Shown here: piece after piece, positions 25,306-34,335 of the stretch | Numbering within the stretch: the stretch's first letter is position 1 | How the letters are laid out: every line of letters begins with the position of its first letter | Source: Lactobacillus hamsteri DSM 5661 = JCM 6256 | Lineage (GTDB): Bacteria; Bacillota; Bacilli; Lactobacillales; Lactobacillaceae | Reading direction: 5' to 3' | DNA length: 64,000 nucleotides | Assembly: GCF_000615445.1 (NCBI RefSeq) | Contig: NZ_BALY01000001.1 | Span: forward strand, 1 to 64,000 | Program-made: the position numbers and the translations under genes | The notes under the pieces: model-generated | Told to the model about the DNA's origin: nothing | The model's input: the letters and a program-made list of their open reading frames with translations, nothing else | Database searches by the model: none

Positions 25306-26171
25306 ATGAATTTTAAGAAAACACTGACAGCAGTAACTATTGCTTTGGGATTAACTGTTGGAATGCAAACAATTACTGAAAGTAGCAATTTGTTTAATCC
25401 TCAAACTGTTCAAGCTGCAAGTAAAAAATATGTAAAAGCTAAAATGAAACTGCCTAAAGGCTACACACGGTCAGCGCTTCTTAAAGCATATCAGGGCAAG
25501 CCTAGTGCTAGTTTTATTAAGGCTTCAATGAAAGGTATGAAGGACAATGACTTCAGCCGTATTAAGCTGGTGAAAGTGCCCGTGATAATAAGACTAAAAT
25601 CAATATTAATAAGCTGACTGCTAAGCAAAAGAAAGAACTAGCAAATTTTGCTTTAAAAATGATTAATGAAGCTCGAGCTGATTTAAAATTAAAACCTTGG
25701 AAGTATAGTTCTGGCGTTCAAACTTTGGCAAACGATATTGCAAAAGAATATACGCAAAATAAACGTGGAATTAACAATGGCAGTCACTATGTTCCCGGTA
25801 TTGTCCGTGCTTGCCAAAAAAATGGTTTAAACTTAGAAGATAATTATGTAGAAGATATGGCCGGATTCACTTCTCCAACTCCTAAGATGACGATGACCGC
25901 AATGAAGAAAAACATTTACTTTGGTTTAAAACAAATGATGTTTGGCTATGTTGGCAGCAATGAAAAAGGCCGCAACAAGAAGAACAATTATCGTGAATGG
26001 GAGCATGCCGGTGATTTATTTAACACGCAGGGTTCTAAAAATACGGATGGTGATTATAATTACTTTGGCTTTAGCGTGTCTAAAAACGGTAAAGTTTACT
26101 CAATGCATTTTATCAGTGTGCCAACTTTTGTAGTGAACAGCAGTAAATACAATTTATCTTTTAGACCTTAA
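25306..26171 (+). pseudogene. Secreted CAP-domain (SCP/PR1-like) protein, frameshifted as read
   Basis: The signal peptide (MNFKKTLTAVTIALGLTVG..., ending near VQAA) and about 60 further residues are followed near 25563 by a shift into another frame. That frame carries a CAP/SCP domain: MINEARADLKLKPW, GSHYVPGI, EDMAGF and FGFSVSKNGKVYSMHF. Restoring one A (AAA for AA at about 25563) yields a continuous protein of about 288 residues. CAP proteins of lactobacilli are exported, often S-layer associated, and of unknown activity. RBS TTGGAGAA precedes the ATG. Confidence 0.8.
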
Positions 26172-26176
26172 TTATG

Positions 26177-26205
26177 AAAAGTGCATCAAATGATGCGCTT
26201 TTTTT
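26177..26205 (+). terminator. CAP gene terminator
   Basis: Hairpin AAAAGTGCAT/ATGCGCTTTT with a 6-base loop and T-run, right after the CAP stop codon. Confidence 0.75.
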
Positions 26206-26240
26206 GTTATAGTAATTACGAGAATAAGCGGAGGATAAAA

Positions 26241-26816
26241 ATGACAAAAACAATTTATTTAGTAAGACATGGCCAAACTTATTTTAATTATTACCACAAG
26301 GTACAAGGCCGTTGTGATTCCCCATTAAATGAAACAGGAATTCGTCAAGTAGAAACTACGCGTGATTATTTTAAGGAAAATAATATCAACTTTGATGTCG
26401 CTTTTTCATCAACACAAGAACGTGCTAGTGATACGCTTGAAATTATTACTGATCACAAGATGAAATACACTCGTTTGAAGGATTTACGCGAAAAATGTTA
26501 CGGCATCTTTGAAGGTCGCGATGAATTCCTTTTGCCATGGAATTATGGTAACGATAATGTCGATCCAACTATGGAACCTAATGAAGAAGTAGTGGCTAGA
26601 ATGCGTCGTGCTGTTTTGGAAGTTCTTGATGGCATGGAAGATGGTCAAACTGCATTGGTTGTTGGTCATGGCGATATTTTAGCAAGATACGTGCGCGATG
26701 CAACCGAAAATAAAGATTTTGCAGGTTTTGGCAATGCCAGTGTTGTTAAGTTGACTTTTGAAGGAGAAAAGCCACATTACGAAAGTTATGTCTGGCCAGC
26801 AGAGGAAGTTAAATAA
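26241..26816 (+). CDS. Histidine phosphatase family protein (first of a tandem pair)
   Basis: A 191-residue phosphoglycerate-mutase-like enzyme with the catalytic LVRHGQT near the N-terminus and VVGHGDIL as the second histidine motif. The start at 26241 follows GCGGAGGATAAAA; the longer frame upstream runs through the preceding terminator. Such enzymes hydrolyse phosphate esters, and the substrate is unknown. A close paralogue follows 6 bases downstream. Confidence 0.85.
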   Translation: MTKTIYLVRHGQTYFNYYHKVQGRCDSPLNETGIRQVETTRDYFKENNINFDVAFSSTQERASDTLEIITDHKMKYTRLKDLREKCYGIFEGRDEFLLPWNYGNDNVDPTMEPNEEVVARMRRAVLEVLDGMEDGQTALVVGHGDILARYVRDATENKDFAGFGNASVVKLTFEGEKPHYESYVWPAEEVK

Positions 26817-26822
26817 ACAAAA

Positions 26823-27407
26823 ATGACGGCAAGCTTATATTTAATGCGACATGGTCAAACAAGATTTAATGCTCAGCATCGCATGCAAGGCAGTTCGGAT
26901 TCCCGCTTAACTAAATTGGGTGTTAAGCAAGTGGAAGCCACGCGTGATTATTTCATTAAGCATGGTATTGAATTTAATAAAGCATATTGTTCAACACAGG
27001 AGCGTGCTAGTGAAACACTTGAAATAGTTACTAATCACCAGCTAGATTATGAGCGAATCAAAGATCTTCGTGAAAAAGATTATGGCTTTTTTGATGGTAA
27101 GAAAAATTTCTTGTGGGTATTTCATCATTTTCTAGTTCGTCCAAAAGTTGAAGATAATCATGATGTTGTTGAACGCATGGAACGTGGAATGAATTTAGTT
27201 TTGCGGGATGCACAAGATGGCGATAAGATTTTGGTTGTGGGCCATGGCGATAGTCTTAGTCAGTATATTCGTGCTAAAAGTGGAAATACGAAATTTAAAG
27301 GATTTCAGAATGCTCAGTTTGTAAAACTGGTGACTGATGGTCAAACTATTGATTATGATAGTACGGTGTGGCCAGCAAAAAATGTAAGATTAGGCTTAAG
27401 TGAATAA
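26823..27407 (+). CDS. Histidine phosphatase family protein (second of a tandem pair)
   Basis: A 194-residue paralogue of the preceding protein. The shared stretches RHGQTRFNAQHRMQG, YCSTQERASETLEIVT and VVGHGDSL point to a local gene duplication. It begins 6 bases after its neighbour's stop with no strong RBS, so translation is probably coupled. Substrate unknown. Confidence 0.85.
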   Translation: MTASLYLMRHGQTRFNAQHRMQGSSDSRLTKLGVKQVEATRDYFIKHGIEFNKAYCSTQERASETLEIVTNHQLDYERIKDLREKDYGFFDGKKNFLWVFHHFLVRPKVEDNHDVVERMERGMNLVLRDAQDGDKILVVGHGDSLSQYIRAKSGNTKFKGFQNAQFVKLVTDGQTIDYDSTVWPAKNVRLGLSE

Positions 27408-27414
27408 AAGTAAC

Positions 27415-27447
27415 AAAAAGCTTGGGACTCCATGTCTCAAGCTTTTT
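27415..27447. terminator. Bidirectional terminator after the phosphatase pair
   Basis: A 14-base stem (27415-27428 with 27434-27447, with weak pairs), loop TCCAT, A-run and T-run ends. It lies between convergent genes. Confidence 0.8.
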
Positions 27448-28252
27448 TAATTAGATTAAAATACAAATTTATCAAATACTTTGCTAATGCCATCCTCATC
27501 ATTTGATGCAGTGACAAAATCGGCTTTTTCCTTTGCTTCTTTACCGCCATTTCCCATGCAGACGCTTGTGCTAGCAAAGTCAAACATGGTAATATCATTT
27601 CTTTCATCACCAATAGCCATAACCTCATCGGCAGAAAGATTTAATTTGTCGCATAATTGTTTCAGTGCAGCACCTTTATTAACGTCAAAGTGAAGAAGTT
27701 CAAGGAAGTGGGCCTCAGCTCTGACCACGTAAAGTTCTTTGCCAAATTCCTTTCTAACTAAAGGTTCAACTTGGTCAAGCAAGTTAGGGTCACCAACGAA
27801 GCATCCCTTAGCAATACGAATCTTATTTTCATCAAGTTGATCAGGCGTACGAATGTAAAGCGGATCTTGGTTCTCATAAGCTTGTTGGTAAACCATCGGA
27901 TCAACGTTGTGATCAGCTGTAATGATGCGAGAGTTTGAATCCACAATATTGAAAGGAACGTTATGCTCAATTCCAAAAGCAATCATTTTTCTGTAAAAGC
28001 TATTTGCAACTAGATTTTGACTAATAATGTCATCATCGGTGTTGCGAATGATTGCCCCGTTAAGAGTTACAACGTATTGGGCTGAACCACGAATACTCAA
28101 TTCTTCCATATAATGTTTCAAGCCGTTAATAGGACGACCAGAGCAAAGGACCACTTTATACCTTTGCTCAATGCTTTTTTGACAGCTTCTTTAGTGCTAG
28201 ATAAAATTTTGCTTTTTGAATTTAATGAAAAACGCCCGAAAATCCCCTTACT

Positions 28253-28717
28253 TTAGTGAGGGGATGGATAGGACTTGCCGCCAGAAACGGCATTGTAGAT
28301 CTGGTCATTGATATACTTTTCTACTACTTCTTTAGACATATTTCCTACACTGCTAAAGTAATAGCTTGGTGACCATAAATGGCCGCCCCACATCTTACTT
28401 TGCTTAATTTCGGGATGATTCTGGAAAAATAAAAAAGCACTTCTTCCTTTGAGTGCTTTGACCACACTTGAACCTGATTTCGATGGCCTAAAGCTAATAA
28501 GCAAATGAATATGCTCAGGCATTACCTCCATTTTTTCGATTTTGATTTGATTATCTGCGGCTATTTGCTTGAGCAGGTCTTGCATTTCTTGCGCCAGGTC
28601 TTGATTATTAAAGATTTGATTGCGGTATTTAGTACACCAAATCAAATGATAGTGCGCATTATAGACGTAGTGCTTTTCATAGCCTGCGTCTTTTATTTTG
28701 TCTCTTTTATTATTCAT
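28253..28717 (-). CDS. tnpA: IS200/IS605 transposase TnpA (Y1 HUH)
   Basis: A 154-residue Y1 HUH single-strand transposase. The HUH motif is H69-x-H71 in MPEHIHLLI and the catalytic tyrosine is probably Y135 in EVVEKYINDQ. It cuts and joins single-stranded element ends at the subterminal hairpins. Length is normal and no disruption is visible, so the element may still be mobile. Its stop overlaps the left-end hairpin. Confidence 0.93.
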   Translation of the reverse strand: MNNKRDKIKDAGYEKHYVYNAHYHLIWCTKYRNQIFNNQDLAQEMQDLLKQIAADNQIKIEKMEVMPEHIHLLISFRPSKSGSSVVKALKGRSAFLFFQNHPEIKQSKMWGGHLWSPSYYFSSVGNMSKEVVEKYINDQIYNAVSGGKSYPSPH

Positions 28718-28815
28718 AGTATAATCCTCTTTTGCTTATTATGTACCTGCTTACTGTTGATTATAAGATATACATAGGCTATAATCAAACTGCAATAATA
28801 CGAGGAGGTGAAAAT

Positions 28816-30147
28816 ATGAAGAGAATGAGCAGTTTAGCCTACCATTTTGGCATTAAGCTTCGCTTTTATCCTAGTTCCAAACAAAAGAAAATGATCAAGC
28901 TGAACTATGATGCGCAGCGCTTTGTCTACAACTCTTATGTAGGACGCAATCGGACTAATTATCATGCTCGACGTTTTCTGGCTGCTAAACAGCACCAAGC
29001 AATGCCATTTGCTTTCTCTGCTCTCAATAGCTATGAAACCAAGCTGGCAGAAACAATAGCTGCTAATGACGAGTTATTAGCTAAACCCAAGAGCATTCGT
29101 GATGCCTATGATTTTTTGCGGGTTAAGGAAATTGATAGTTTAGCGCTTGCCAATGCTATTCAAAATTATCATAAAGCTTGGAACAATTACCGTAAAATCG
29201 GACATGGAATCCCGACTTTCCACAAGAAAAGCAGCGCTTGGTCATACCAGACTAATTGCCAATACCCCAAGCAGTCAGAAGCTTATCTTGATAACGGAAC
29301 AGCTAAGTTCATTGATGTTAAACATGTTAAGTTGCCTAAGCTGGGAGTCGTCCGCATTGCTGGTTTTAGAAAACTAATTAAAGATCGTTTGCTTAATCAT
29401 ATTCCAACTAGAATCGGGACAGTTACAATTAAAAAGACGGCTGATGATCAGTTCTATTTATCAATGCAATTAGGCAGCGATATTTCTTTTGTCCAAGAAT
29501 TGCCCACAACGCAGAGTCAAATTGGGATAGATCTTAACCTTGATAATTTCTTGACGGAGTCAAACGGATCAATGGTTGCCAATCCACGTTTTTACTGTAA
29601 AGCAAAAAAGAAGCTTGCCCGCGCTCAACGTGTGCTCTCTCGCAGACAAAGACGAGCAAAGCAAGAAGGACGCAATTTGCGGACAGCAAGGAATTACCAA
29701 AAGCAGCGCCTGGCAGTCGCTAAGCTGCATGACAAGATTCGCAGGCAGCGTGAAAACCTCTTGCAAGTCCTCTCAACTGCATTAATCAAAAACCACGATT
29801 TAGTAGTTGCCGAGGAACTAAGAAGCAAAAACATGTTAAAGAATCATGCTCTTTCTCAATCCATTTCAGATGCAGGCTGGCGCAGCTTTCTTAACATGCT
29901 GGCTTATAAAGCAGATTTATATGGCAAGCAGTTCAAGACAATTGATCCAAAATTTACCACGCAAAGGTGTCATCAATGCGGCACGATTATGGGACAAAAT
30001 GGCTATTGCAAGCTTAAGCTGCAGGATCGTGAATGGACTTGTCCTGTCTGTCAGACTCACCACATTCGAGATTGGAATGCGGCAGTGAATATCTTAGAAA
30101 AAGGACAGGGAATTTGGCAGAATCCCAGAAAAGAAAAAGCAGCCTAA
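28816..30147 (+). CDS. tnpB: RNA-guided nuclease TnpB (IS605 OrfB)
   Basis: A 443-residue TnpB, the ancestor-type nuclease of Cas12. The RuvC-like residues are D at about 239 (GIDLNLDN), E at about 333 (VVAEELRS) and D at about 418 (RDWNAAVNI). The zinc-ribbon cysteines CHQC and CPVC lie between the last two. AGGAGGTG precedes the ATG at 28816. All catalytic positions look intact. Known TnpBs use an omega-RNA made from the 3' end of the element to cut the empty donor site and so promote element retention. Confidence 0.92.
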   Translation: MKRMSSLAYHFGIKLRFYPSSKQKKMIKLNYDAQRFVYNSYVGRNRTNYHARRFLAAKQHQAMPFAFSALNSYETKLAETIAANDELLAKPKSIRDAYDFLRVKEIDSLALANAIQNYHKAWNNYRKIGHGIPTFHKKSSAWSYQTNCQYPKQSEAYLDNGTAKFIDVKHVKLPKLGVVRIAGFRKLIKDRLLNHIPTRIGTVTIKKTADDQFYLSMQLGSDISFVQELPTTQSQIGIDLNLDNFLTESNGSMVANPRFYCKAKKKLARAQRVLSRRQRRAKQEGRNLRTARNYQKQRLAVAKLHDKIRRQRENLLQVLSTALIKNHDLVVAEELRSKNMLKNHALSQSISDAGWRSFLNMLAYKADLYGKQFKTIDPKFTTQRCHQCGTIMGQNGYCKLKLQDREWTCPVCQTHHIRDWNAAVNILEKGQGIWQNPRKEKAA

Positions 30148-30329
30148 AACAGGCTGCAGTCCGTTAGCAACCCACGGACTCAAACGGCTTTGGTAATTGG
30201 GTGGCCTCTGCTGGTAATAGTCGTAAGATTATTAGTAGTAAGTCAAGCCTGTATCTAAGCAAGTTGGTGTTCTGGTTAGCGCAAGCTAACGAGCTACCAA
30301 GCCCCAGAATTTATTCTGGGGTAGTTGAC
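30050..30329 (+). ncRNA. Probable omega-RNA (reRNA) scaffold of the TnpB element
   Basis: The tnpB 3' end and the 182 bases after it are rich in hairpins (for example GTTAGC/GCTAAC around a GCAA loop) and end at the element's right-end hairpin. In characterised TnpB systems this stretch is the guide-RNA scaffold, with the guide taken from the flank just outside the element. The 5' limit is a guess. The guide would start at 30330 with AAGAGTACCATCTGTG and the TAM would be TTTAA. Confidence 0.6.
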
Positions 30330-30471
30330 AAGAGTACCATCTGTGTCTAGTGCAATAAGTTTAATAGCCATATTTTCCCTCCATCTGTAATCGATTTCAT
30401 TATAATTCAAAAAGAAAAGCAATCATAGCTTCTAGTTACTACAATTGCTTATGAAGAGGGAAATTTAAGAG

Positions 30472-30792
30472 TTAAGCTAATGAAATATCTTTTTTGTTGC
30501 TTGGAATTATCGGTTTAATTTTTTTGAAAATAGCAGCATGATTTCGCTTAGCTACACGAGTATCAATATCATTTTGAATGTTTAATAAATAGTCTTCGGG
30601 AAGATTGAAATATTTACCTAAGCGAATTGATAAATCGGCAGATACTTTTTCTTTACCATCCAGTACATTTTTAATTTTTGATTCTGGAACTTGAATATCA
30701 TGAGCGAGTTGGCTTGTTGAAATATGAAGTGGCTTCATGAATTCATCCCAAATAAATTCTTTCATAGTTGGTATGGGGATTAATTTTTCCAT
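30472..30792 (-). CDS. higA: HigA family antitoxin (XRE type)
   Basis: A 106-residue helix-turn-helix protein with the HigA signature STSQLAHDIQVPESKIKN in the recognition region. It would bind and neutralise the toxin encoded just upstream and repress the pair. It follows the toxin gene by 10 bases, giving the toxin-first order typical of higBA. The tail from about residue 80 is basic. Confidence 0.85.
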   Translation of the reverse strand: MEKLIPIPTMKEFIWDEFMKPLHISTSQLAHDIQVPESKIKNVLDGKEKVSADLSIRLGKYFNLPEDYLLNIQNDIDTRVAKRNHAAIFKKIKPIIPSNKKDISLA

Positions 30793-30802
30793 ATAAAAAC
30801 TC

Positions 30803-31090
30803 CTAATGATAATCTACAATTTCTACGTGGTAGAAATTATTATTTTGATACATAAAACAAATTCTCCATTGTGAATTAATGGCAATGCTATATTGTCCTT
30901 GACGATCACCCTCTAATTTTTCAAGATGATTTGAAGGAGGACTTCTGAGTACATTAATATTTGTAGCATGATCAATCATAATAAGCTTGATCTGTGCTTT
31001 TCGTGCTAAATAGGATGGAAATCTTTTAACGAATTTTCCTTGATAAATTCGTTTAGTATCTTTGTTTGCGAAAGATTTTATATAATTCAT
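30803..31090 (-). CDS. higB: HigB family toxin (RelE superfamily mRNA interferase)
   Basis: A 95-residue RelE/HigB-fold toxin. The motif GDRQGQYSIAINSQWRICF and the C-terminal VEIVDYH are characteristic of the family, including the arginine of QWRI and the terminal His. It cleaves ribosome-bound mRNA in studied systems. It is the first gene of the pair, and expression is probably autoregulated by HigA. Sited beside an IS-disrupted gene, the pair marks an accessory spot. Confidence 0.88.
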   Translation of the reverse strand: MNYIKSFANKDTKRIYQGKFVKRFPSYLARKAQIKLIMIDHATNINVLRSPPSNHLEKLEGDRQGQYSIAINSQWRICFMYQNNNFYHVEIVDYH

Positions 31091-31205
31091 TGTAAACGTA
31101 CTTTCTAAATATATAAACGAAAACGATTGATTTTTCCTTCCCTAATTAAGTACGCAAAAAATGGCAATAATTTTTTATATTAAACAAATTATTTGTAATC
31201 CGTCC

Positions 31206-31335
31206 TTGACACCGCTTACATATATTGCTAATATAATAACCGTAAAGAAGCGGATTACTGATTCGATCAGGTCTTAGCTATCATAGATAAGTAGCGTGAT
31301 TTTAGCGTATACTTATTTGTGATAGCTTATTTTTT
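31206..31335 (+). promoter_or_regulatory. Beta-glucoside operon promoter, RAT and terminator 1
   Basis: The promoter is -35 TTGACA (31206-31211), 17-bp spacer and -10 TAATAT (31229-31234). A ribonucleic antiterminator (RAT) at about 31250-31278 contains GGATTACTGATTCGATCAGG. It overlaps the 5' arm of a terminator whose arms are about 31275-31293 and 31310-31329, followed by T residues. Binding of the LicT-type protein to the RAT would prevent terminator folding. Confidence 0.82.
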
Positions 31336-31361
31336 ACAAAAAATTGTTAGGTGATTCGTTG

Positions 31362-32204
31362 ATGAAATTTCTGAGAACTTTAAACAATAGTGCCGCCATA
31401 GTAGAGGATGATGGAAAAGAAGAAGTTGTTCTAGGCAAGGGAATTGGTTTTGGCCTTAAAAAAGGTGATCAAGTTGATGAGTCAAAAATAGAGCGCAGAT
31501 TTATCACGGCTGATGATCAAGAAAGCTTTGATCAGGTTAAGGATATCAGCGCCTCTACACTTGATGTAACCAATAAGGCTGTCAAAATGGTTGAACCACT
31601 GCTTAATATTAAATTTAATGATTATCAATATTTAGCTTTAGCGGATCATATTGATTTTGCTCTTACAAGAGTTAAGGACAATATTGATCTAAGTGATAAC
31701 AATACGCGTTGGGAAGTAAAAAATCTTTTCCCACAAGAATATGCAATTGCTAAAAAGGTTGTAAAGTTGATTAATCAAGAATTAGATGTTGAGCTTCCTG
31801 AAAGTGAATCGGTCCTAATGACTTATCACTTAGTAAATGCTTCTTCTAATGATTCGCAGGTTCAAGAAACTGTTGAAATTACCAACTTGATTTCAGGAGT
31901 TATTAATATTATTCAGCTTGATTATCAAATGGTTTTAGATACAGAATCTTTCAACTATAGTCGGTTCATTACTCACTTAAGAGCACTGTTAATTAGATTG
32001 ATCAGAGATCAAAAAGCAGACACTGAAGAACTTGATCCTTCTTTACTCGGATTCATGAAGATCAAATATAATCATGCTTATGAAACCGCAGAGCGGATAG
32101 CAGTATATTTGCATTCAAAGATGGGCTGGAATTTAGGCCCGGATGACAAGTTTTATCTTGTTTTACATATTTGGCGTGTAACTAGTCGCCAAAATAAAAA
32201 TTAA
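31362..32204 (+). CDS. licT: BglG/LicT family transcriptional antiterminator
   Basis: A 280-residue RNA-binding antiterminator. The N-terminal CAT RNA-binding domain (about 1-55) is followed by two PRD domains (about 65-165 and 170-280) with the regulatory histidines in ADHIDFAL and ITHLRALL. PTS phosphorylation of these histidines sets activity: EIIB inhibits via PRD1 and HPr activates via PRD2. ATG 31362 follows AGGTGA; the TTG at 31344 is too far upstream to use that RBS. It controls its own leader and the RAT in front of the EII gene. Confidence 0.92.
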   Translation: MKFLRTLNNSAAIVEDDGKEEVVLGKGIGFGLKKGDQVDESKIERRFITADDQESFDQVKDISASTLDVTNKAVKMVEPLLNIKFNDYQYLALADHIDFALTRVKDNIDLSDNNTRWEVKNLFPQEYAIAKKVVKLINQELDVELPESESVLMTYHLVNASSNDSQVQETVEITNLISGVINIIQLDYQMVLDTESFNYSRFITHLRALLIRLIRDQKADTEELDPSLLGFMKIKYNHAYETAERIAVYLHSKMGWNLGPDDKFYLVLHIWRVTSRQNKN

Positions 32205-32224
32205 ATACCTAGATACATTTCTGA

Positions 32225-32315
32225 GGTGTGTTACTAAAGATTAGGCATTAACCCAAGTTATTGTATGATAATGAATTTTTGTCTTCATTATTATGCATTA
32301 GCTTGGGTTTTATTA
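32225..32315 (+). promoter_or_regulatory. Second RAT/terminator between licT and bglP
   Basis: A second RAT lies at 32225-32253 (GGTGTGTTACT, then TTAGGCATTAACC) and overlaps the 5' arm of a long terminator (about 32250-32276 with 32284-32308, AACCCAAG/CTTGGGTT, then T residues). The antiterminator therefore acts twice in the same operon. Confidence 0.85.
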
Positions 32316-32338
32316 TTTCCATGAGGGGGAAACAGATT

Positions 32339-34318
32339 ATGGCTAACAATTATGATGACTTGGCAAAAACAATCATCAAAGATGTTGGTGGTAAAGATAA
32401 TGTTAACAGTGTTGTCCACTGTACGACACGTCTTCGCTTTAAGTTAAAAGATGAAAAAAAGGCAAATGATGATGCCTTGAAAGATACTGATGGTGTTGTA
32501 ACTGTCGTAAAAGCGGCAGGACAATATCAAGTTGTTATTGGTAATGAAGTTGCAGATGTTTATGACGCTGTAATTAAAGAAGGTGGCTTTGCTGGTGGCG
32601 GCGAAGTTCCAGCTGATGATGAAGACGACAATTCAAGCTTCATGGATAAAGCTATTTCATTAATTTCAGGAATCTTTACCGATATCTTAGGACCACTTAG
32701 TGCTGGAGGTATCATCAAAGGTTTAGTTGTTATGGCTGCTTCATTTGGCTGGCTTTCAAAAACTTCAGGTGCATATCAAATGCTTTATGCAATCGGAGAT
32801 AGTATTTTCTACTTCCTTCCAATTTTCTTGGGTGTAACATGTGCCAGAAGATTTAAGATGAATCAATTTATTGGTTTAGCTATTGGTGGTGTTTTAACTT
32901 ATCCAACAATGGTAGCTTTGGCTTCAAGCAAAACTATCTTAGGAACAATTTTCCAAGGAACGCCGTTTGCTTCAGAAATTCATACTAATTTCTTTGGGAT
33001 TCCTGTTATTACCATGAACTATACTTCAATGGTTTTGCCAATTATCTTTACTGTGTGGTTCGCTTCAATTATTGAACACTGGGCAAAGAAATGGATCCCA
33101 ACTGTTGTTCAAACATTCTTAGTTCCTGTAGTAACAATGATTATTGCTTTGCCTGTTGCATTTATCGTTATTGGCCCTGTAACTACTTGGGTTGGGGATG
33201 CAATCGGTGCTGTTATGTCAGCTGTTTACCACTTTAGTCCAATTTTGGCCGGCGTTATCATGGGTGCTCTTTGGCAAGTTTTAGTTATCTTCGGTGTTCA
33301 CTGGGGAATTGTGGCTGTTACAACTGCTGACCTTGCTGCTTTGGGTTATGATCCAATTTTGGCCTTATCTTTAATGGTTTGTTACGCACAAGTTGGTGTT
33401 GTTTTAGCAATTATTAAACAAACTAAGGATCCAAGTTTGAAGAAGAACGCTATTGGTGCTTTCTTCTCAGGATTATTTGGTGTTACAGAACCCGCTATTT
33501 ATGGTGTAACTTTACCAAGAAAAGTTCCATTTGTTTTAAGTTGTATTGGTGGTGCAGTAAGTGGCGCAATCATTGGAGCTTTTGGCTCAGTTGTTTACAT
33601 GCTTCCTTCAATGGGGATTTTCGCAATTCCTGCATATACTAACCCTAAAGGTGGTTCAGGTATGCAAATTATCGGTGTTATCATTGCCGGTGTTGTTGCC
33701 TTTGTTGTAGGTTTAGTTCTTCAATTATTATTCGGTAAGAAGAGTGTTGATCAAGAATACGATGAAAAACAAGCTAAGAAAGCAGAAGAAGCTGCCCAAG
33801 CTCCAGCTGCTCCTCAATTAAATATTTCAACTGATTTAGTAAGTCCATTAAATGGTGAAGCAATTTCACTTTCAGATGTAAAAGATGAAGTCTTCTCAAG
33901 CGGTGCAATGGGTAAAGGCATGGCTATTAAGCCAAGCGAAGGTTTACTTCACGCACCTGCAGATGGCGAAATTATTATGACTTTCCCAACTAGCCACGCA
34001 ATTGGCATGAGAACTAATGATGGTGCAGAAGTTTTAATGCATATTGGTATGGATACTGTTAACCTTCAAGGGAAAGGTTTTGAAACTTTAGTTAAGAAGG
34101 GCCAGCAAGTTAAGGCTGGCGATGAATTAGTTAAATTTGATATTCCAGCAATTGAAAAAGCAGGCTACACTGTAACAACTCCAATTGTTATTACTAATTC
34201 TAAGAACTATGAAGATATTAAGCCTATTGTTAATGGTGCAGTTAAGGCTGGGCAAAAGATTATGATTTTGCAAGGTGCAGATGAAAAGTCCGTACAGACT
34301 AATGTTCAACCTAAATAG
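32339..34318 (+). CDS. bglP: Beta-glucoside PTS EIIBCA
   Basis: A 659-residue three-domain permease that imports and phosphorylates aryl- or oligo-beta-glucosides (cellobiose, salicin, arbutin or similar). EIIB (about 1-85) has phospho-cysteine C28 in VHCTTRLRF. EIIC (about 105-465) is the membrane domain. The EIIA domain (about 505-640) has H568 in VLMHIGMDTV. ATG 32339 follows GAGGGGGAAA; the frame upstream runs through the RAT/terminator and is not coding. It is followed by its partner phospho-beta-glucosidase. Confidence 0.93.
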   Translation: MANNYDDLAKTIIKDVGGKDNVNSVVHCTTRLRFKLKDEKKANDDALKDTDGVVTVVKAAGQYQVVIGNEVADVYDAVIKEGGFAGGGEVPADDEDDNSSFMDKAISLISGIFTDILGPLSAGGIIKGLVVMAASFGWLSKTSGAYQMLYAIGDSIFYFLPIFLGVTCARRFKMNQFIGLAIGGVLTYPTMVALASSKTILGTIFQGTPFASEIHTNFFGIPVITMNYTSMVLPIIFTVWFASIIEHWAKKWIPTVVQTFLVPVVTMIIALPVAFIVIGPVTTWVGDAIGAVMSAVYHFSPILAGVIMGALWQVLVIFGVHWGIVAVTTADLAALGYDPILALSLMVCYAQVGVVLAIIKQTKDPSLKKNAIGAFFSGLFGVTEPAIYGVTLPRKVPFVLSCIGGAVSGAIIGAFGSVVYMLPSMGIFAIPAYTNPKGGSGMQIIGVIIAGVVAFVVGLVLQLLFGKKSVDQEYDEKQAKKAEEAAQAPAAPQLNISTDLVSPLNGEAISLSDVKDEVFSSGAMGKGMAIKPSEGLLHAPADGEIIMTFPTSHAIGMRTNDGAEVLMHIGMDTVNLQGKGFETLVKKGQQVKAGDELVKFDIPAIEKAGYTVTTPIVITNSKNYEDIKPIVNGAVKAGQKIMILQGADEKSVQTNVQPK

Positions 34319-34335
34319 CATAATAATTTTGAATA

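Larger units (their letters stand above)
28226..30329 (+). mobile_element. IS200/IS605 family element (tnpA/tnpB divergent)
   Basis: A 2104-bp element inserted in a HAD gene, directly 3' of TTTAA (28221-28225), with no target duplication, as expected for this family. The left end has hairpin 28244-28251/28256-28263 and the right end has the perfect hairpin 30302-30309/30314-30321. tnpA faces left and tnpB faces right, as in IS605/IS608. Boundaries were set by restoring the host reading frame. Confidence 0.9.
27456..30371 (-). pseudogene. Cof-type HAD phosphatase split by the IS200/IS605 insertion
   Basis: The first 14 codons (MAIKLIALDTDGTL) lie at 30330-30371 and the rest at 27456-28225, with the IS element between. 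Joining the flanks restores the frame exactly as DTDGTL|LNSKSKIL, a standard HAD motif I and cap start. Motif IV GDERNDITMF is intact. A further one-base deletion near 28156 (AAAA read as AAA) separates residues ...KGIK from VVLCSGRP. The 232-codon open frame left behind (27456-28154) lacks the nucleophile Asp and cannot be active. Confidence 0.88.

Noticed and set aside
32261-32338. In-frame N-terminal extension of EIIBCA from 32261
   Set aside because: It runs through the RAT/terminator; the ATG at 32339 has the RBS and the family's normal start.
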